NCBI RefSeq assembly: GCF_000429525.1
Contig: NZ_AUCA01000019.1
Coordinates: 1 to 64,000, forward strand
Source: Alicyclobacillus contaminans DSM 17975
GTDB taxonomy: Bacteria; Bacillota; Bacilli; Alicyclobacillales; Alicyclobacillaceae
Direction: 5' to 3'
DNA: 64,000 nucleotides
The notes beneath the pieces are model-generated. The model made no database searches, was not told the DNA's origin, and was given only the letters and a program-made list of their open reading frames with translations. The position numbers and the translations under genes are program-made. Numbering within the stretch: position 1 is the first letter of the stretch; the number at the start of each line of letters is the position of its first letter. Below are positions 16,502-24,613 of this stretch, piece by piece.

Positions 16502-17138
16502 CCTTTGTCCTCCTTCTCCACACGCGCATCAGACGCACTGCTGTAAGCATAAGGTATCCGGCGCGCACAGTCGCTATGCACTCCATCTCGACGTCAAACC
16601 GCGGCGACTGGAAGTCAGCGTCCAGCTTGATGGTGGGGCGCGTTTGCCAACGCGTCCACTGCGTCATTCTTCCGAGGGCGGCTCCGACCGCGGTCCACAG
16701 AGCGCCATACGCGATACCGGTTGTCACCGCATCCCCCAGACCGATGCATCCTTCCAGGCGGAACTCCTGAATGCGCACATGCCGAAGGAGCGAACTCTTG
16801 AGCGTTCTCCAAGTGAATGCCGACACATTGAGCCAGTGGCGCCAATGGGTGAGCACATTCCAGACCTCTTCGGCGGTGACCACGGTCTTTTCAGGGGCGT
16901 TCGCCGGCACGTCGTGATTGGCTTGCACGGCTGGACCCTCCCGACTGTACACCAATTGAACGCTCGTGATGCGTCGACGCACGCGGATGAAGCCGAACAG
17001 TGCGGAGGCGCGGACGAAACCTTCTGTGTGTTTGTCTCGTTGCACCACTTGAAAGCGGATGTGGACGCAAAGCAGGGCTGCCAGCGCCAACAGCACCACC
17101 AGAACGAGACACAACAACAAACCGACTCGCAAGATCAA
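16410..17138 (-). CDS. DUF2953 family membrane-anchored protein (YtfI-like)
   Basis: A protein of about 242 residues with one N-terminal membrane helix (LGLLLCLVLVVLLALAALL region) and a soluble part with DUF2953-like features (EEVWNVLTHW, EFRLEGCIGLGDAVTTGIAYGALWT). The last 30 residues (basic, His-rich) overlap ytfJ in another frame. The start is uncertain: I use a TTG preceded by AAGGGG, but an upstream TTG at 17192 would leave only 13 nt to scpB. Function unknown; B. subtilis places its homologue next to ytfJ. Confidence 0.72.
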   Translation of the reverse strand: MILRVGLLLCLVLVVLLALAALLCVHIRFQVVQRDKHTEGFVRASALFGFIRVRRRITSVQLVYSREGPAVQANHDVPANAPEKTVVTAEEVWNVLTHWRHWLNVSAFTWRTLKSSLLRHVRIQEFRLEGCIGLGDAVTTGIAYGALWTAVGAALGRMTQWTRWQTRPTIKLDADFQSPRFDVEMECIATVRAGYLMLTAVRLMRVWRRRTKDGSPNPGTDEDGHGEHSRDGRRQYHHRRSG

Positions 17139-17205
17139 GAAAACCGTCCCCTTCACTTGGACGGTTCTTAGCGTGTCCCAAACGCTGCCCAATATGCCAG
17201 TTTGA

Positions 17206-17775
17206 TTAATCTCGCGGCAACGCCGGGGTGAGTTGGAATAAATTCAGATCTTGGGCAATCTCCGGCTCCTCTGGCAGAGGAGGCAAATCTTCCAAACTGC
17301 GAAGCCCGAAGGTTTGCAGGAACGTCGGCGTGGTTCCATACAGAATGGGTCGCCCTGGCCCTTCCTGCCGCCCCACTTCCGCAATCAACTGTCGATGGAC
17401 GAGGGTTTGCACGGCTCGGTCGGACTGGACACCGCGAATGGCTTCAATCTCAATCCGCGAGATGGGTTGTCGGTACGCGACAATGGCCAGCACCTCGAGG
17501 GCAGCGTTGCTGAGGTGACTGGAGGTCGGCGCGGTGGCCAATTTTCTCAGATACATCGCGTGTTCGGGTCGCGTCACCAACTGCCAAACACCGGCCAGTT
17601 CCACCAATTCGATGCCGCCGTTGCGATCCCGGTACTGATCCTGCAACTCGCGGCACACCTGCAGCGCCTCGTCCGTGGACAGCTGAAGGACGTCCGCGAT
17701 TTCCACCAGACTCAATCCGTCGCTCCCGGCGGCAAACAAAACCGCTTCGAGTGGGCCTGTCATGGAGAACATCAT
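17206..17775 (-). CDS. scpB: Segregation and condensation protein B
   Basis: A 189-residue winged-helix kleisin-associated protein (kite family) that joins ScpA and SMC in the bacterial condensin. Diagnostic motifs are LEAVLFAAGSDGLS, SNAALEVLAIVAYRQPISRIEIEAIRGV and GRPILYGTT. The start overlaps the end of scpA by 4 nt (ATGA), so expression is coupled. Length is normal. Confidence 0.93.
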   Translation of the reverse strand: MMFSMTGPLEAVLFAAGSDGLSLVEIADVLQLSTDEALQVCRELQDQYRDRNGGIELVELAGVWQLVTRPEHAMYLRKLATAPTSSHLSNAALEVLAIVAYRQPISRIEIEAIRGVQSDRAVQTLVHRQLIAEVGRQEGPGRPILYGTTPTFLQTFGLRSLEDLPPLPEEPEIAQDLNLFQLTPALPRD

Positions 17776-18512
17776 CCTTCCGCAGCCTCCTCCGTCAGCA
17801 CGATTTCAATGTCGCCGAACGCGAGCAACTGTCGGCAGGCAATCCGTCCCGCCTTCATCAGCTCCAGCACGGCCAGAAACGCGGTCACCAGGGCGTGGCG
17901 GGTTCGGGCATCCTGTACCAATTGGAAAAACGTTGTCCGTTGCAGGATGCGCATCCGCCGCATGAGCTTGTCCATCTCGTCATCTACGGACAGAACCACC
18001 CCTTGAATTTCCGCGACGCGCTCTTCCTGAGGGATTCTCCGCATCAATTTCCGGAACGCGTCAACCAAATCCCAGAGCGTCACCCCGGTGACCGGCGGCG
18101 GAGCTTCCGGCGCGTACGGCCGAAGATCCAAGGGAGGTCGCGAGAACACTTGACTCTGCAGCACCCCGCGTTCCCGAAGCTGTGCCGCTGCCCACTTGGC
18201 CCGCTGGTATTCCACCAATTGCTGGACCAATTCATCGCGCGGATCGCCACTGTCCTCATCCTCGTCGTCTCCACTCTTCGCTGGTCGCGGCAGCAGCATG
18301 CGACTCTTGATGGCCAGCAGAGTGGCGGCCATGACGAGAAACTCGCTGGCGATTTCGAGGGATAACTCTTCCATCGCCCGGAGGTAGGCAAGATATTGAT
18401 CCGTGATCTTGGCGATGGGAATATCAAAAATGTCCACTTCGTGTTTTTGAATCAGATGCAGCAACAGATCCAGTGGACCGGAAAACTGATCGAGAACAAT
18501 GTCGTACGCCAT
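17772..18512 (-). CDS. scpA: Segregation and condensation protein A (kleisin)
   Basis: A 246-residue kleisin that bridges the SMC dimer in chromosome condensation. The N-terminal DQFSGPLDLLLHLIQKHEVDIFDIPIAKITDQYL motif block is unmistakable, and the C-terminal winged helix includes VTAFLAVLELMKAGRIACRQ. It starts 3 nt after the stop of the M50 protease gene, so it is likely in one transcript with it and with scpB. Confidence 0.94.
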   Translation of the reverse strand: MAYDIVLDQFSGPLDLLLHLIQKHEVDIFDIPIAKITDQYLAYLRAMEELSLEIASEFLVMAATLLAIKSRMLLPRPAKSGDDEDEDSGDPRDELVQQLVEYQRAKWAAAQLRERGVLQSQVFSRPPLDLRPYAPEAPPPVTGVTLWDLVDAFRKLMRRIPQEERVAEIQGVVLSVDDEMDKLMRRMRILQRTTFFQLVQDARTRHALVTAFLAVLELMKAGRIACRQLLAFGDIEIVLTEEAAEG

Positions 18513-18515
18513 AGT

Positions 18516-19133
18516 TCAAAATCCTAAAATCAAATTCGCCAACCAACCGGCAACCGCGTTCAACAAGGTGCCAAAGATGGCATTGCGCGTCTGCGGCAGC
18601 ATGACGAGCAGCAACATAATCAGTGGCGCGTAAAGCTCCAGTTTTCGGTATTGAAACTCCCAGCGATAGGGCAAAAAGCTGTACACAATGCGCGACCCAT
18701 CCAGCGGGGGGACTGGGATGAGGTTGAAGATGAACAGGGAAACGTTCACGACGAACGACCACCACAAGAGTTGTGGCATGAAACCCATGTTAAAGTTCAT
18801 ATACGGCCGAAACAGCAGCAAACTGACAACCGCCAGCAGCAGATTCGATACGGGGCCCGCGAAGGCAACCAACGCTGTGCCCACGCGCGGATTCTTGAAG
18901 TTGGATGCGTTGATTTGCACTGGACGCGCCCATCCAAACGGTCCAAAGAGGATCATCAACAGCCCGATGGGCTCGAGATGCGCCACCGGGTTCAAGGTGA
19001 CCCTGCCCTGGTGTTTGGCCGTTTTATCGCCCAGCAACAACGCGGTCCAAGCATGGGCGAATTCGTGAATCACCAAGCCGACGACGATGGCGATTAAACG
19101 AAAAATAAAATCCTGCCCGAATAAACTGTACAC
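18516..19133 (-). CDS. Site-2-protease-type M50 intramembrane zinc protease
   Basis: A 205-residue multi-pass membrane protein. The zinc site is HEFAH in LVIHEFAHAWTALLLGD, with the distal ligand in NLIPVPPLDGSR. GPVSNLLLAVVSLLLF and FNLIPVPPLDG are typical of the short M50B members (YwhC-like), which lack PDZ and CBS domains. The substrate is not known. The GTG start follows AAAGGAG at 8 nt. The frame is open upstream into the spermidine-synthase-like gene. Confidence 0.87.
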   Translation of the reverse strand: MYSLFGQDFIFRLIAIVVGLVIHEFAHAWTALLLGDKTAKHQGRVTLNPVAHLEPIGLLMILFGPFGWARPVQINASNFKNPRVGTALVAFAGPVSNLLLAVVSLLLFRPYMNFNMGFMPQLLWWSFVVNVSLFIFNLIPVPPLDGSRIVYSFLPYRWEFQYRKLELYAPLIMLLLVMLPQTRNAIFGTLLNAVAGWLANLILGF

Positions 19134-19207
19134 ACATCCTGCTCCTTTGTCCGACCCGGCGCAGTGCCAGCCGTGCCAGCGTCTTATGTGCCCCATTATA
19201 GCATGAA

Positions 19208-19993
19208 TCACCATTGACGCATTCGCCGCGGCCACCACAACCGCTCCCAGGGCTGCAAAAATGATGACGATTTGAGAGAAGCTCTCCAGATCAACGGATA
19301 ATCCCTGGTCTTCGCAAACACACCGAGCACGTTCTGCTCTGCGAACGGCAGCGCTGGACCAACCGGTAACAGCGCGATGCTCTCAAACCACGATTGCGCG
19401 GCTCGAATCCACTCCAGCACGCGGCCCCGCAAGGGGAAGCTGGTGATGAAATTCATCACCGCCACACCGTCCGCCGTAGTGGCGGCCGCCACGACTTTGG
19501 CGAAGGCCGGATCGAGACAGGGGCTGTAAATGCGATTGGAGAGATACGCGTCCACGAACAGAGTATCGACGGTCACGTCCGTGTGGCACAGGAATGCGAC
19601 ACCGTCTCCGACCCAATAGGACACGTCTCGATGTGAAGGCGCGCCGAAGTATTCGATGGCAATCCGGATCACCTGCTCGTCCAATTCCAGCCCGAACATC
19701 TCGCAATCTGGATGCAGGGCGCGGACCACGCTCAGCGCGGTGCCGCTGCCCACGCCGAGCGCCAGAAACGATTGCATCGATCGCGATTCCGCCACTGCGG
19801 CGAAGGCGCGCTGATACGGAAACACCGGCCGCCGTGCGCCGGCCAGGTGCATCGCTCCCTGCCAGCCGCCTCCTGCGCCAAAGCGCAGATATCGGACTCG
19901 TCCCCGCTCAATCACTTCAATCTGTTCATGCACCGTTCCTGAGGTCATGTGAATCACTCTGTCCGCCATCAGACAACCGTTCCCCTCTGTCAT
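19208..19993 (-). CDS. Spermidine synthase-like methyltransferase-fold protein
   Basis: A 261-residue protein with a Rossmann fold like polyamine synthases: LALGVGSGTALSVVRALHPDCEMFGLELDEQVI, then VGDGVAFL and VDTLFVDAYLSNRIY. The usual GG(G)DG motif of true spermidine synthases is replaced by LGVGSG and the aminopropyl-acceptor residues are not clear, so the substrate may differ. The start at 19993 is one option; an ATG at 19969 (MADRVIHM) is another. It lies in the long minus-strand block between spoVA and scp genes. Confidence 0.7.
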   Translation of the reverse strand: MTEGNGCLMADRVIHMTSGTVHEQIEVIERGRVRYLRFGAGGGWQGAMHLAGARRPVFPYQRAFAAVAESRSMQSFLALGVGSGTALSVVRALHPDCEMFGLELDEQVIRIAIEYFGAPSHRDVSYWVGDGVAFLCHTDVTVDTLFVDAYLSNRIYSPCLDPAFAKVVAAATTADGVAVMNFITSFPLRGRVLEWIRAAQSWFESIALLPVGPALPFAEQNVLGVFAKTRDYPLIWRASLKSSSFLQPWERLWWPRRMRQW

Positions 19994-20055
19994 CGGATGA
20001 CAACGCTCACCCGCGGGTCGGAGCTCTGCGCTTGGTCAACCGAGTGCTTGTAAAA

Positions 20056-20193
20056 TCACCGCGCCCCCTGCAAGGCCGGTCGCTGCCAAAAACGAGACAG
20101 ATGCGGCCACAGGGGACGAACGACACCAATGAACGTCTGAAACATACCAAAGTAACGGAAAAAACGCGGTAGAAACAGCAGGAAATTGAGCAC
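20056..20193 (-). CDS. Possible 45-residue hydrophobic/basic protein
   Basis: A short frame, MLNFLLFLPRFFRYFGMFQT through RFWQRPALQGAR, rich in Phe, Leu and Arg. It would be a small amphipathic, membrane-associated peptide. A GTG start with GAGGTG 9 nt upstream supports it. It occupies the gap between the spoVAEa gene and the spermidine-synthase-like gene on the same strand. No family is recognised; it may not be coding. Confidence 0.35.
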   Translation of the reverse strand: MLNFLLFLPRFFRYFGMFQTFIGVVRPLWPHLSRFWQRPALQGAR

Positions 20194-20239
20194 CGAAGTC
20201 ACCACCTCTTGGACAGTCGAGTCACTTTGTACTGTATTC

Positions 20240-20833
20240 TTACGAGAGGTCGTGTGACTGGGCTTTGCGCATGGCTTTCCATTCCTCATACGCTGCCATC
20301 AATGCTCGCAGCGCCGTCGTCGTGATGGGGGCCTCACGTTCCGGCGCATCCTTGCCTCCCATTTTCCCGATGTCGCCAATTCCGACAATCACAGGTGCTT
20401 TCAAATTGCGCAGAGCATCCACCGTGTCTCCGAACACCAGGTGGCGCGGAATGGGAACCCCGTGCTTGTTGACGCCCGTCTCGACCCGTTCGCCGTTGCA
20501 GTCTATGGAAAAATCCACCGGAACCCCGCGAACGGCCGATGTATTGGAAGCTACAGCCAGGGCTCCAATCACCATAATATCCGGATGGGCCAACAGCACC
20601 TGCAGCGCTTCTTCCCCTTTGGCCTCATTGCCATTCCCGTTGTCATCCAACATGACAATCACCGGGTCAAACTCGGCTGCACGGATATATTCAACAATTT
20701 CCACGCCGGACAACCGGGTGGGATTCCCGGCCGTCTGTGAGATGACCTTCGCCGGGATTTGCTTGGCGGCAACTTCCAACGCGCGCTTGGCGAAATGATC
20801 CCCGTCCGTGACGATGATGACTTCCCGTCGCAA
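20240..20833 (-). CDS. spoVAEA: Stage V sporulation protein AEa
   Basis: A 197-residue soluble protein matching B. subtilis SpoVAEa. Visible motifs are REVIIVTDGDHFAKRALE, SAGNP-like TAGNPTRLSG, FDPVIVMLDDNG, VIGALAVASNT and VIVGIGDIGKMGGKD. SpoVA proteins handle dipicolinic acid movement across the spore inner membrane. The start is TTG with GGGGAG just upstream; the frame is open further to 20953 but overlaps spoVAEb. Confidence 0.88.
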   Translation of the reverse strand: MRREVIIVTDGDHFAKRALEVAAKQIPAKVISQTAGNPTRLSGVEIVEYIRAAEFDPVIVMLDDNGNGNEAKGEEALQVLLAHPDIMVIGALAVASNTSAVRGVPVDFSIDCNGERVETGVNKHGVPIPRHLVFGDTVDALRNLKAPVIVGIGDIGKMGGKDAPEREAPITTTALRALMAAYEEWKAMRKAQSHDLS

Positions 20834-20852
20834 CTTTTCTCCCCTGCCTTGG

Positions 20853-21218
20853 TTACCCCCTGGGACGCGCGATGGCGGCTGCCAGAAAGGCGAACACGAT
20901 GGCCGCTGAGATGCCTGCGCTGGTGACTTCAAAAATCCCCGTGATGATGCCAATCAATCCGTGTTGATCCGCCTCGGCCAAGGCGCCGTGCACCAGCGAA
21001 TTCCCGAAGCTGGTGATGGGAACCGTCGCCCCCGCGCCCGCGAATCGAATCAATGGATCGTAAAGTCCCAGCCCGTCGAGCACAGCACCAGCAATCACCA
21101 GCATGACCGTGATATGCCCCGGCGTCAGTTTGGTGATGTCGAGCAAAATCTGCCCGACTGCGCAGATGCCGCCGCCCACCACAAACGCCCACAGGAATGT
21201 CGTCCAGTTCCACGCCAT
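20853..21218 (-). CDS. spoVAEB: Stage V sporulation protein AEb
   Basis: A 121-residue membrane protein with about four helices. [47 protein letters not shown] and [19 protein letters not shown] are typical of the SpoVAC/SpoVAE family. Part of the channel for dipicolinic acid uptake in sporulation and release in germination. It starts 3 nt after the spoVAD stop. Confidence 0.93.
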   Translation of the reverse strand: MAWNWTTFLWAFVVGGGICAVGQILLDITKLTPGHITVMLVIAGAVLDGLGLYDPLIRFAGAGATVPITSFGNSLVHGALAEADQHGLIGIITGIFEVTSAGISAAIVFAFLAAAIARPRG

Positions 21219-21221
21219 ATG

Positions 21222-22232
21222 TTACCCGTCCTTTCGCTCCAGCACAATCGCGTGACAAATCGCCGGAATGGTTTCGCTCTGTTGCGCGGTCACCGCGGAC
21301 AGCAGCGCACCGGTGGCGGCCACCAGAATGCGCCGCCATTCCCCCTGTTCCAGTTTTTTCACGAAATGGCCCAAAGTCACGAGCGTACTGCAAGCGGCGC
21401 CGCTTCCGCCGCTGAACACTTCCGGTTGATCCGGACGATAGATCAGCATGCCGCAATCGGTGAGGTCGGTGTTGACCACCAGGCCGCGCCGGGCAAACAG
21501 ATCGGTCAGAATCGCGTTGCCCACGCGCCCGAGATCACCGGTTGCCACACAGTCGTAATCGCCAAACGTTCTCCCGGTATCCTGCAGATGCGCCAGAATG
21601 GTCGCCTCGGCCGCAGGTGCCATGGCCGCCCCCATCTCCCACGGATTCTTGATGCCGTAGTCCTCTATCATCCCCACGGTCGCGTGGGTCAACGCCACCG
21701 TACCGCGTTCCAAACTGAGCACCGCGGCTCCCGCCCCGGTGACGGTCCGCTGCGCAGTGAGCGGTCTCTGCGCGCCATACTCGGTCGGATACCGAAATTG
21801 CCGCTCAGCGGTCGAGTTGTGACTGGAGGTTCCGACGAGCACGTGCTTCGCGACGCCGCTGTCAACGGCCAATCCAGCGAGCGCCATCGCCTGGGTGAAT
21901 GTCGCGCAGGCGCTGAACAATCCGAAAGCTGGAACCGCCACGTCGCGATGCGCGAAATAAAAGCTGGACAACTGCGCATTCAGATCTCCGCCAATCGCCA
22001 AATCCAGGTCGCCCGCCTGCAGGACCGCCTTTCGAAGTGTGATTTGGACGGCTTGCCGGAACATGTCCTGCTCCATGGTTTCCCACGACGTTTGGCGCGG
22101 GCTGTCCGTACACTGCGCATCAAACCGGTTCCCCAGTGGCCCCGCTGCTTCCGTCGGACCCGCCACGGTTCCCGCGGCCATGATGCGGGGCATGCTGGGG
22201 AATACCCACGTTTGTTTCCCAAGCTTCGGCAC
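21222..22232 (-). CDS. spoVAD: Stage V sporulation protein AD
   Basis: A 336-residue thiolase-fold protein that binds dipicolinic acid at the spore inner membrane. The SpoVAD pattern is clear: GSETAA-like DSPRQTSWETMEQDM, FSACATFTQAMALAG, GTSSHNSTAERQFRYPTEYG and TGAGAAVLS. The GTG start (VPKLGKQTW) follows a GGGGGGA site at 6 nt. It begins 14 nt after spoVAC and the set continues into spoVAEb and spoVAEa. Confidence 0.93.
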   Translation of the reverse strand: MPKLGKQTWVFPSMPRIMAAGTVAGPTEAAGPLGNRFDAQCTDSPRQTSWETMEQDMFRQAVQITLRKAVLQAGDLDLAIGGDLNAQLSSFYFAHRDVAVPAFGLFSACATFTQAMALAGLAVDSGVAKHVLVGTSSHNSTAERQFRYPTEYGAQRPLTAQRTVTGAGAAVLSLERGTVALTHATVGMIEDYGIKNPWEMGAAMAPAAEATILAHLQDTGRTFGDYDCVATGDLGRVGNAILTDLFARRGLVVNTDLTDCGMLIYRPDQPEVFSGGSGAACSTLVTLGHFVKKLEQGEWRRILVAATGALLSAVTAQQSETIPAICHAIVLERKDG

Positions 22233-22246
22233 AGGACGTCCCCCCT

Positions 22247-22711
22247 CTATAGGTGAATCACGAGGTAGCGCACCAATGACACAAAGAACGCACTCACCAC
22301 GCCGTAGACAATCACGGGGCCGGCCAATTTGAACATGTTGCCGCCAATCCCGGAAACCCATCCCTCCGTCCGGTGTTCTAGGGCGGCGGACGCCATCGTG
22401 TTGGCGAATCCGGTGACGGGTACGGCGGAACCGGCACCCGCCCACTGGGCGAATTTGTCGTATACGCCGAGTGCCGTGAACAGCACCGAAGCGAAAATCA
22501 TCACGGCCACCGTCGGATTTCCGGCGTCCTTCGGGCTGAACCCGGCAACTTTGATGAAAAACATCTGTACAAATTGGCCGATGAGGCAGATGCAGCCGCC
22601 CACCAAAAATGCTCGCACCGTGTTCATCAACAACGGCCTCGCCGGTCGATGTTTGTCCACCAGCTGCTGATACGTGGCTCGGGCGTCCACGGCCTTTGCT
22701 TTGGTCGCCAT
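22247..22711 (-). CDS. spoVAC: Stage V sporulation protein AC
   Basis: A 154-residue membrane protein of the SpoVA channel; SpoVAC acts as a mechanosensitive channel in B. subtilis. Motifs include FLVGGCICLIGQFVQMFF, GNPTVAVMIFASVLFTALGVYD and GAGSAVPVTGFANTMASAALE. The ATG (MATKAKAV) follows AGGAAGGA at about 9 nt. It is the first gene of the set: spoVAA and spoVAB, which precede it in B. subtilis, are missing, and a terminator separates it from sigF. I could not find a convincing sigma-G promoter. Confidence 0.93.
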   Translation of the reverse strand: MATKAKAVDARATYQQLVDKHRPARPLLMNTVRAFLVGGCICLIGQFVQMFFIKVAGFSPKDAGNPTVAVMIFASVLFTALGVYDKFAQWAGAGSAVPVTGFANTMASAALEHRTEGWVSGIGGNMFKLAGPVIVYGVVSAFFVSLVRYLVIHL

Positions 22712-22797
22712 GTCCCACCATCCTTCCTCGCGTGAAGCAACACCTAGTGTGTCCAGATTCGACGTGTGGTACACGGTACATCCGGGCCATTCCACGC

Positions 22798-22835
22798 AAA
22801 AAACCTCCGTTGCCCCCGGCGGGGACAGCGAAGGT
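22798..22835 (-). terminator. Rho-independent terminator of the spoIIA operon
   Basis: On the minus strand, 21 nt after the sigF stop, a 15-bp stem with one mismatch and a GCC loop is followed by five U residues. It separates sigF from spoVAC. Confidence 0.85.
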
Positions 22836-22860
22836 GCAGGTTTGGGTCGAACGAACCTCG

Positions 22861-23616
22861 TTAGGACAGCTGGTCTCGAATGGCATTGAGAATCCGCTTT
22901 TCGAGCCGCGATACCTGAACTTGGGAGATACCCAACACGCGGGCCACATCGGATTGGGTCTTGTCTTTGAAAAACCGGAGGTACACAATCAAACGTTCCC
23001 GCTCGGGCAGTCGGTTCAGTACCTCGTGCAGGGCAATTCTATCAATCCACTCATGACCCTCTTCATCCGCAATTTGATCTTGTAAGTAGATAGGATCTCC
23101 GTCGTTTTCAAACACAGTCTCGTGAATCGACGCCGGAGCCCGCATCGCTTCCTGAGCGAACACCACATCCGCAGGCTCAATCCCCATGGCTTCCGCAATC
23201 TCCGTGATATGCGGCTGCCTGCCCAGCGATTTGGCCAGCTCGTCGCGGACATGGCGAATGTGACGCGCCGTTTCCTTTAAACTCCGGCTCACCTTGACTG
23301 TGCTGTCATCGCGCAGGAAACGCTGAATCTCCCCAATAATCATGGGCACCGCGTAGGTGGAGAACTTCACATCGTACGACAGGTCGAATTTGTCAATCGC
23401 CTTCATCAGGCCGATGCAGCCGATTTGGAACAGATCATCCGCTTCGTAGCCGCGTCCCAAAAACCGTTGTACCACCGCCCACACCAGCCGTTGATTGCCG
23501 AGCACCAGTTGGTCGCGGGCATTGACGTCACCCTGCTGGCTGGCTTGGATCAACGCGCGCAGCTCGGCGTCACTGTACTTCCGCGCTTTGTCGTCTATTC
23601 CCTTTGCGTAATCCAT
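22861..23616 (-). CDS. sigF: RNA polymerase sigma factor SigF
   Basis: A 251-residue sigma-70-type factor, the first forespore-specific sigma factor. Region 2 contains YEADDLFQIGCIGLMKAIDKFD and KFSTYAVPMIIGEIQRFLRDD; region 3 and region 4 follow, ending SQVQVSRLEKRILNAIRDQL. It is held by SpoIIAB and released by dephosphorylated SpoIIAA. Gene order spoIIAA-spoIIAB-sigF is standard. It is last in the operon. Confidence 0.97.
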   Translation of the reverse strand: MDYAKGIDDKARKYSDAELRALIQASQQGDVNARDQLVLGNQRLVWAVVQRFLGRGYEADDLFQIGCIGLMKAIDKFDLSYDVKFSTYAVPMIIGEIQRFLRDDSTVKVSRSLKETARHIRHVRDELAKSLGRQPHITEIAEAMGIEPADVVFAQEAMRAPASIHETVFENDGDPIYLQDQIADEEGHEWIDRIALHEVLNRLPERERLIVYLRFFKDKTQSDVARVLGISQVQVSRLEKRILNAIRDQLS

Positions 23617-23631
23617 GTGGCCCGACTCCCG

Positions 23632-24096
23632 TCACTGGCATTCCGAAGTCCTGGAAATCACTTTCCTCATACGGACTTTCGTTCCTTGCCCCGGTGTCGA
23701 GTCAATGACGACCTCGTCCATGAAATTCTCCATGATGGTGATGCCCATCCCAGACCGCTCCAACTCCGGCCGGGAGGTGAACATGGGTTGTCGGGCTTCC
23801 TCAATGTCCTCAATGCCTGCCCCGTCGTCTTCGATGACGATATCCACCATGCCGCCGTCAATGGCGCAATACATCCGCACCTCTCCCTCGCCGCCATCGT
23901 AACCGTGAATGATGGCATTGGTGACCGCCTCGGACACCGCCGTTTTGATTTCCGTCAGCTGCTCCATGGTGGGATCCAGCTGCATCACGAACGCCGACAC
24001 GGCCATGCGAGCCAACGCTTCATTGGCAGACAGGCTCGGAAACTGCAACTTCATATAGTTCTGCTGCAACACCGCGTGGGTGACTTCCTGTCCCAT
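23632..24096 (-). CDS. spoIIAB: Anti-sigma-F factor and serine kinase SpoIIAB
   Basis: A 154-residue GHKL-family kinase. The ATP-binding N box is [11 protein letters not shown], the G1 box is EDDGAGIED, and the G2-like segment is [16 protein letters not shown]. It binds SigF and phosphorylates SpoIIAA. It lies 4 nt downstream of spoIIAA, and sigF follows after 15 nt. Confidence 0.96.
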   Translation of the reverse strand: MGQEVTHAVLQQNYMKLQFPSLSANEALARMAVSAFVMQLDPTMEQLTEIKTAVSEAVTNAIIHGYDGGEGEVRMYCAIDGGMVDIVIEDDGAGIEDIEEARQPMFTSRPELERSGMGITIMENFMDEVVIDSTPGQGTKVRMRKVISRTSECQ

Positions 24097-24100
24097 GTGA

Positions 24101-24439
24101 CTAGGCCTCCTTCACCGCACGAACCGCGCTTTCCTCGGTCTCGTGCATGGATACCACTTTCAGGATTCCGGATAACTCAAAAATCCTGCGCAGCGGGGGA
24201 CTGACGGCGCACAACGCCATCTTGCCATTGCGCCCCGTCACGCTGCGGTAACGCCCGAGAATCAAGCCCAGTCCGGAACTGTCCATAAAATCGATGCCGC
24301 GAAACGACAACACCAACCCGCGGCAGTGGTTCTTCGCCAACTGGTCCTCGATGTCGTTGCGGATGGTTTCCACCGCGTGGTGGTCCAACTCACCTTCGAG
24401 ATGCACGACCAACACGCCGTTCACGACACTGGTTTGCAT
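24101..24439 (-). CDS. spoIIAA: Anti-anti-sigma factor SpoIIAA
   Basis: A 112-residue STAS-domain protein. The phospho-acceptor Ser is in [19 protein letters not shown]. Unphosphorylated SpoIIAA displaces SigF from SpoIIAB. The start is an ATG preceded by GGAGGGAG. In B. subtilis this operon is transcribed by SigH, with dacF upstream; here a divergent HTH-TPR gene lies between dacF and spoIIAA. A SigH-like promoter can be placed at 24480-24509. Confidence 0.96.
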   Translation of the reverse strand: MQTSVVNGVLVVHLEGELDHHAVETIRNDIEDQLAKNHCRGLVLSFRGIDFMDSSGLGLILGRYRSVTGRNGKMALCAVSPPLRRIFELSGILKVVSMHETEESAVRAVKEA

Positions 24440-24479
24440 GCGCTCGCAACTCTCCCTCCACAGTCCTCTGTTCGCTCCC

Positions 24480-24509
24480 CATTTCCCCGCTCTCTTTGGG
24501 TTCTCCTGC
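24480..24509 (-). promoter_or_regulatory. Candidate SigH promoter of the spoIIA operon
   Basis: On the minus strand GCAGGAGAA, 12 nt, then GGGGAAATG. This resembles the SigH consensus (RnAGGAwww, 11-12 nt, RnnGAATww) with one mismatch in each core. It lies 41 nt before the spoIIAA start. Confidence 0.4.
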
Positions 24510-24613
24510 TTGCCGACAAAAGTAGAAGCAGTCTCCCAAACTTCGACAATATCATTCTCCTATGATTCACAATATCGTAGTAAAATATAAGAACAGTTGA
24601 GGAGGAATTTGGA

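Noticed and set aside
20961-22256. A 431-residue plus-strand open frame across spoVAEb and spoVAD
   Set aside because: Antisense shadow with no motif and no ribosome-binding site.
22712-22797. Possible sigma-G promoter before spoVAC
   Set aside because: CACACTA resembles a -10 element, but no matching -35 lies 17-18 nt upstream.
21222-22988. spoVAD frame read as 588 residues from 22988
   Set aside because: The extra N-terminus runs through spoVAC and the sigF terminator. The GTG at 22232 has a good site and gives the normal length.
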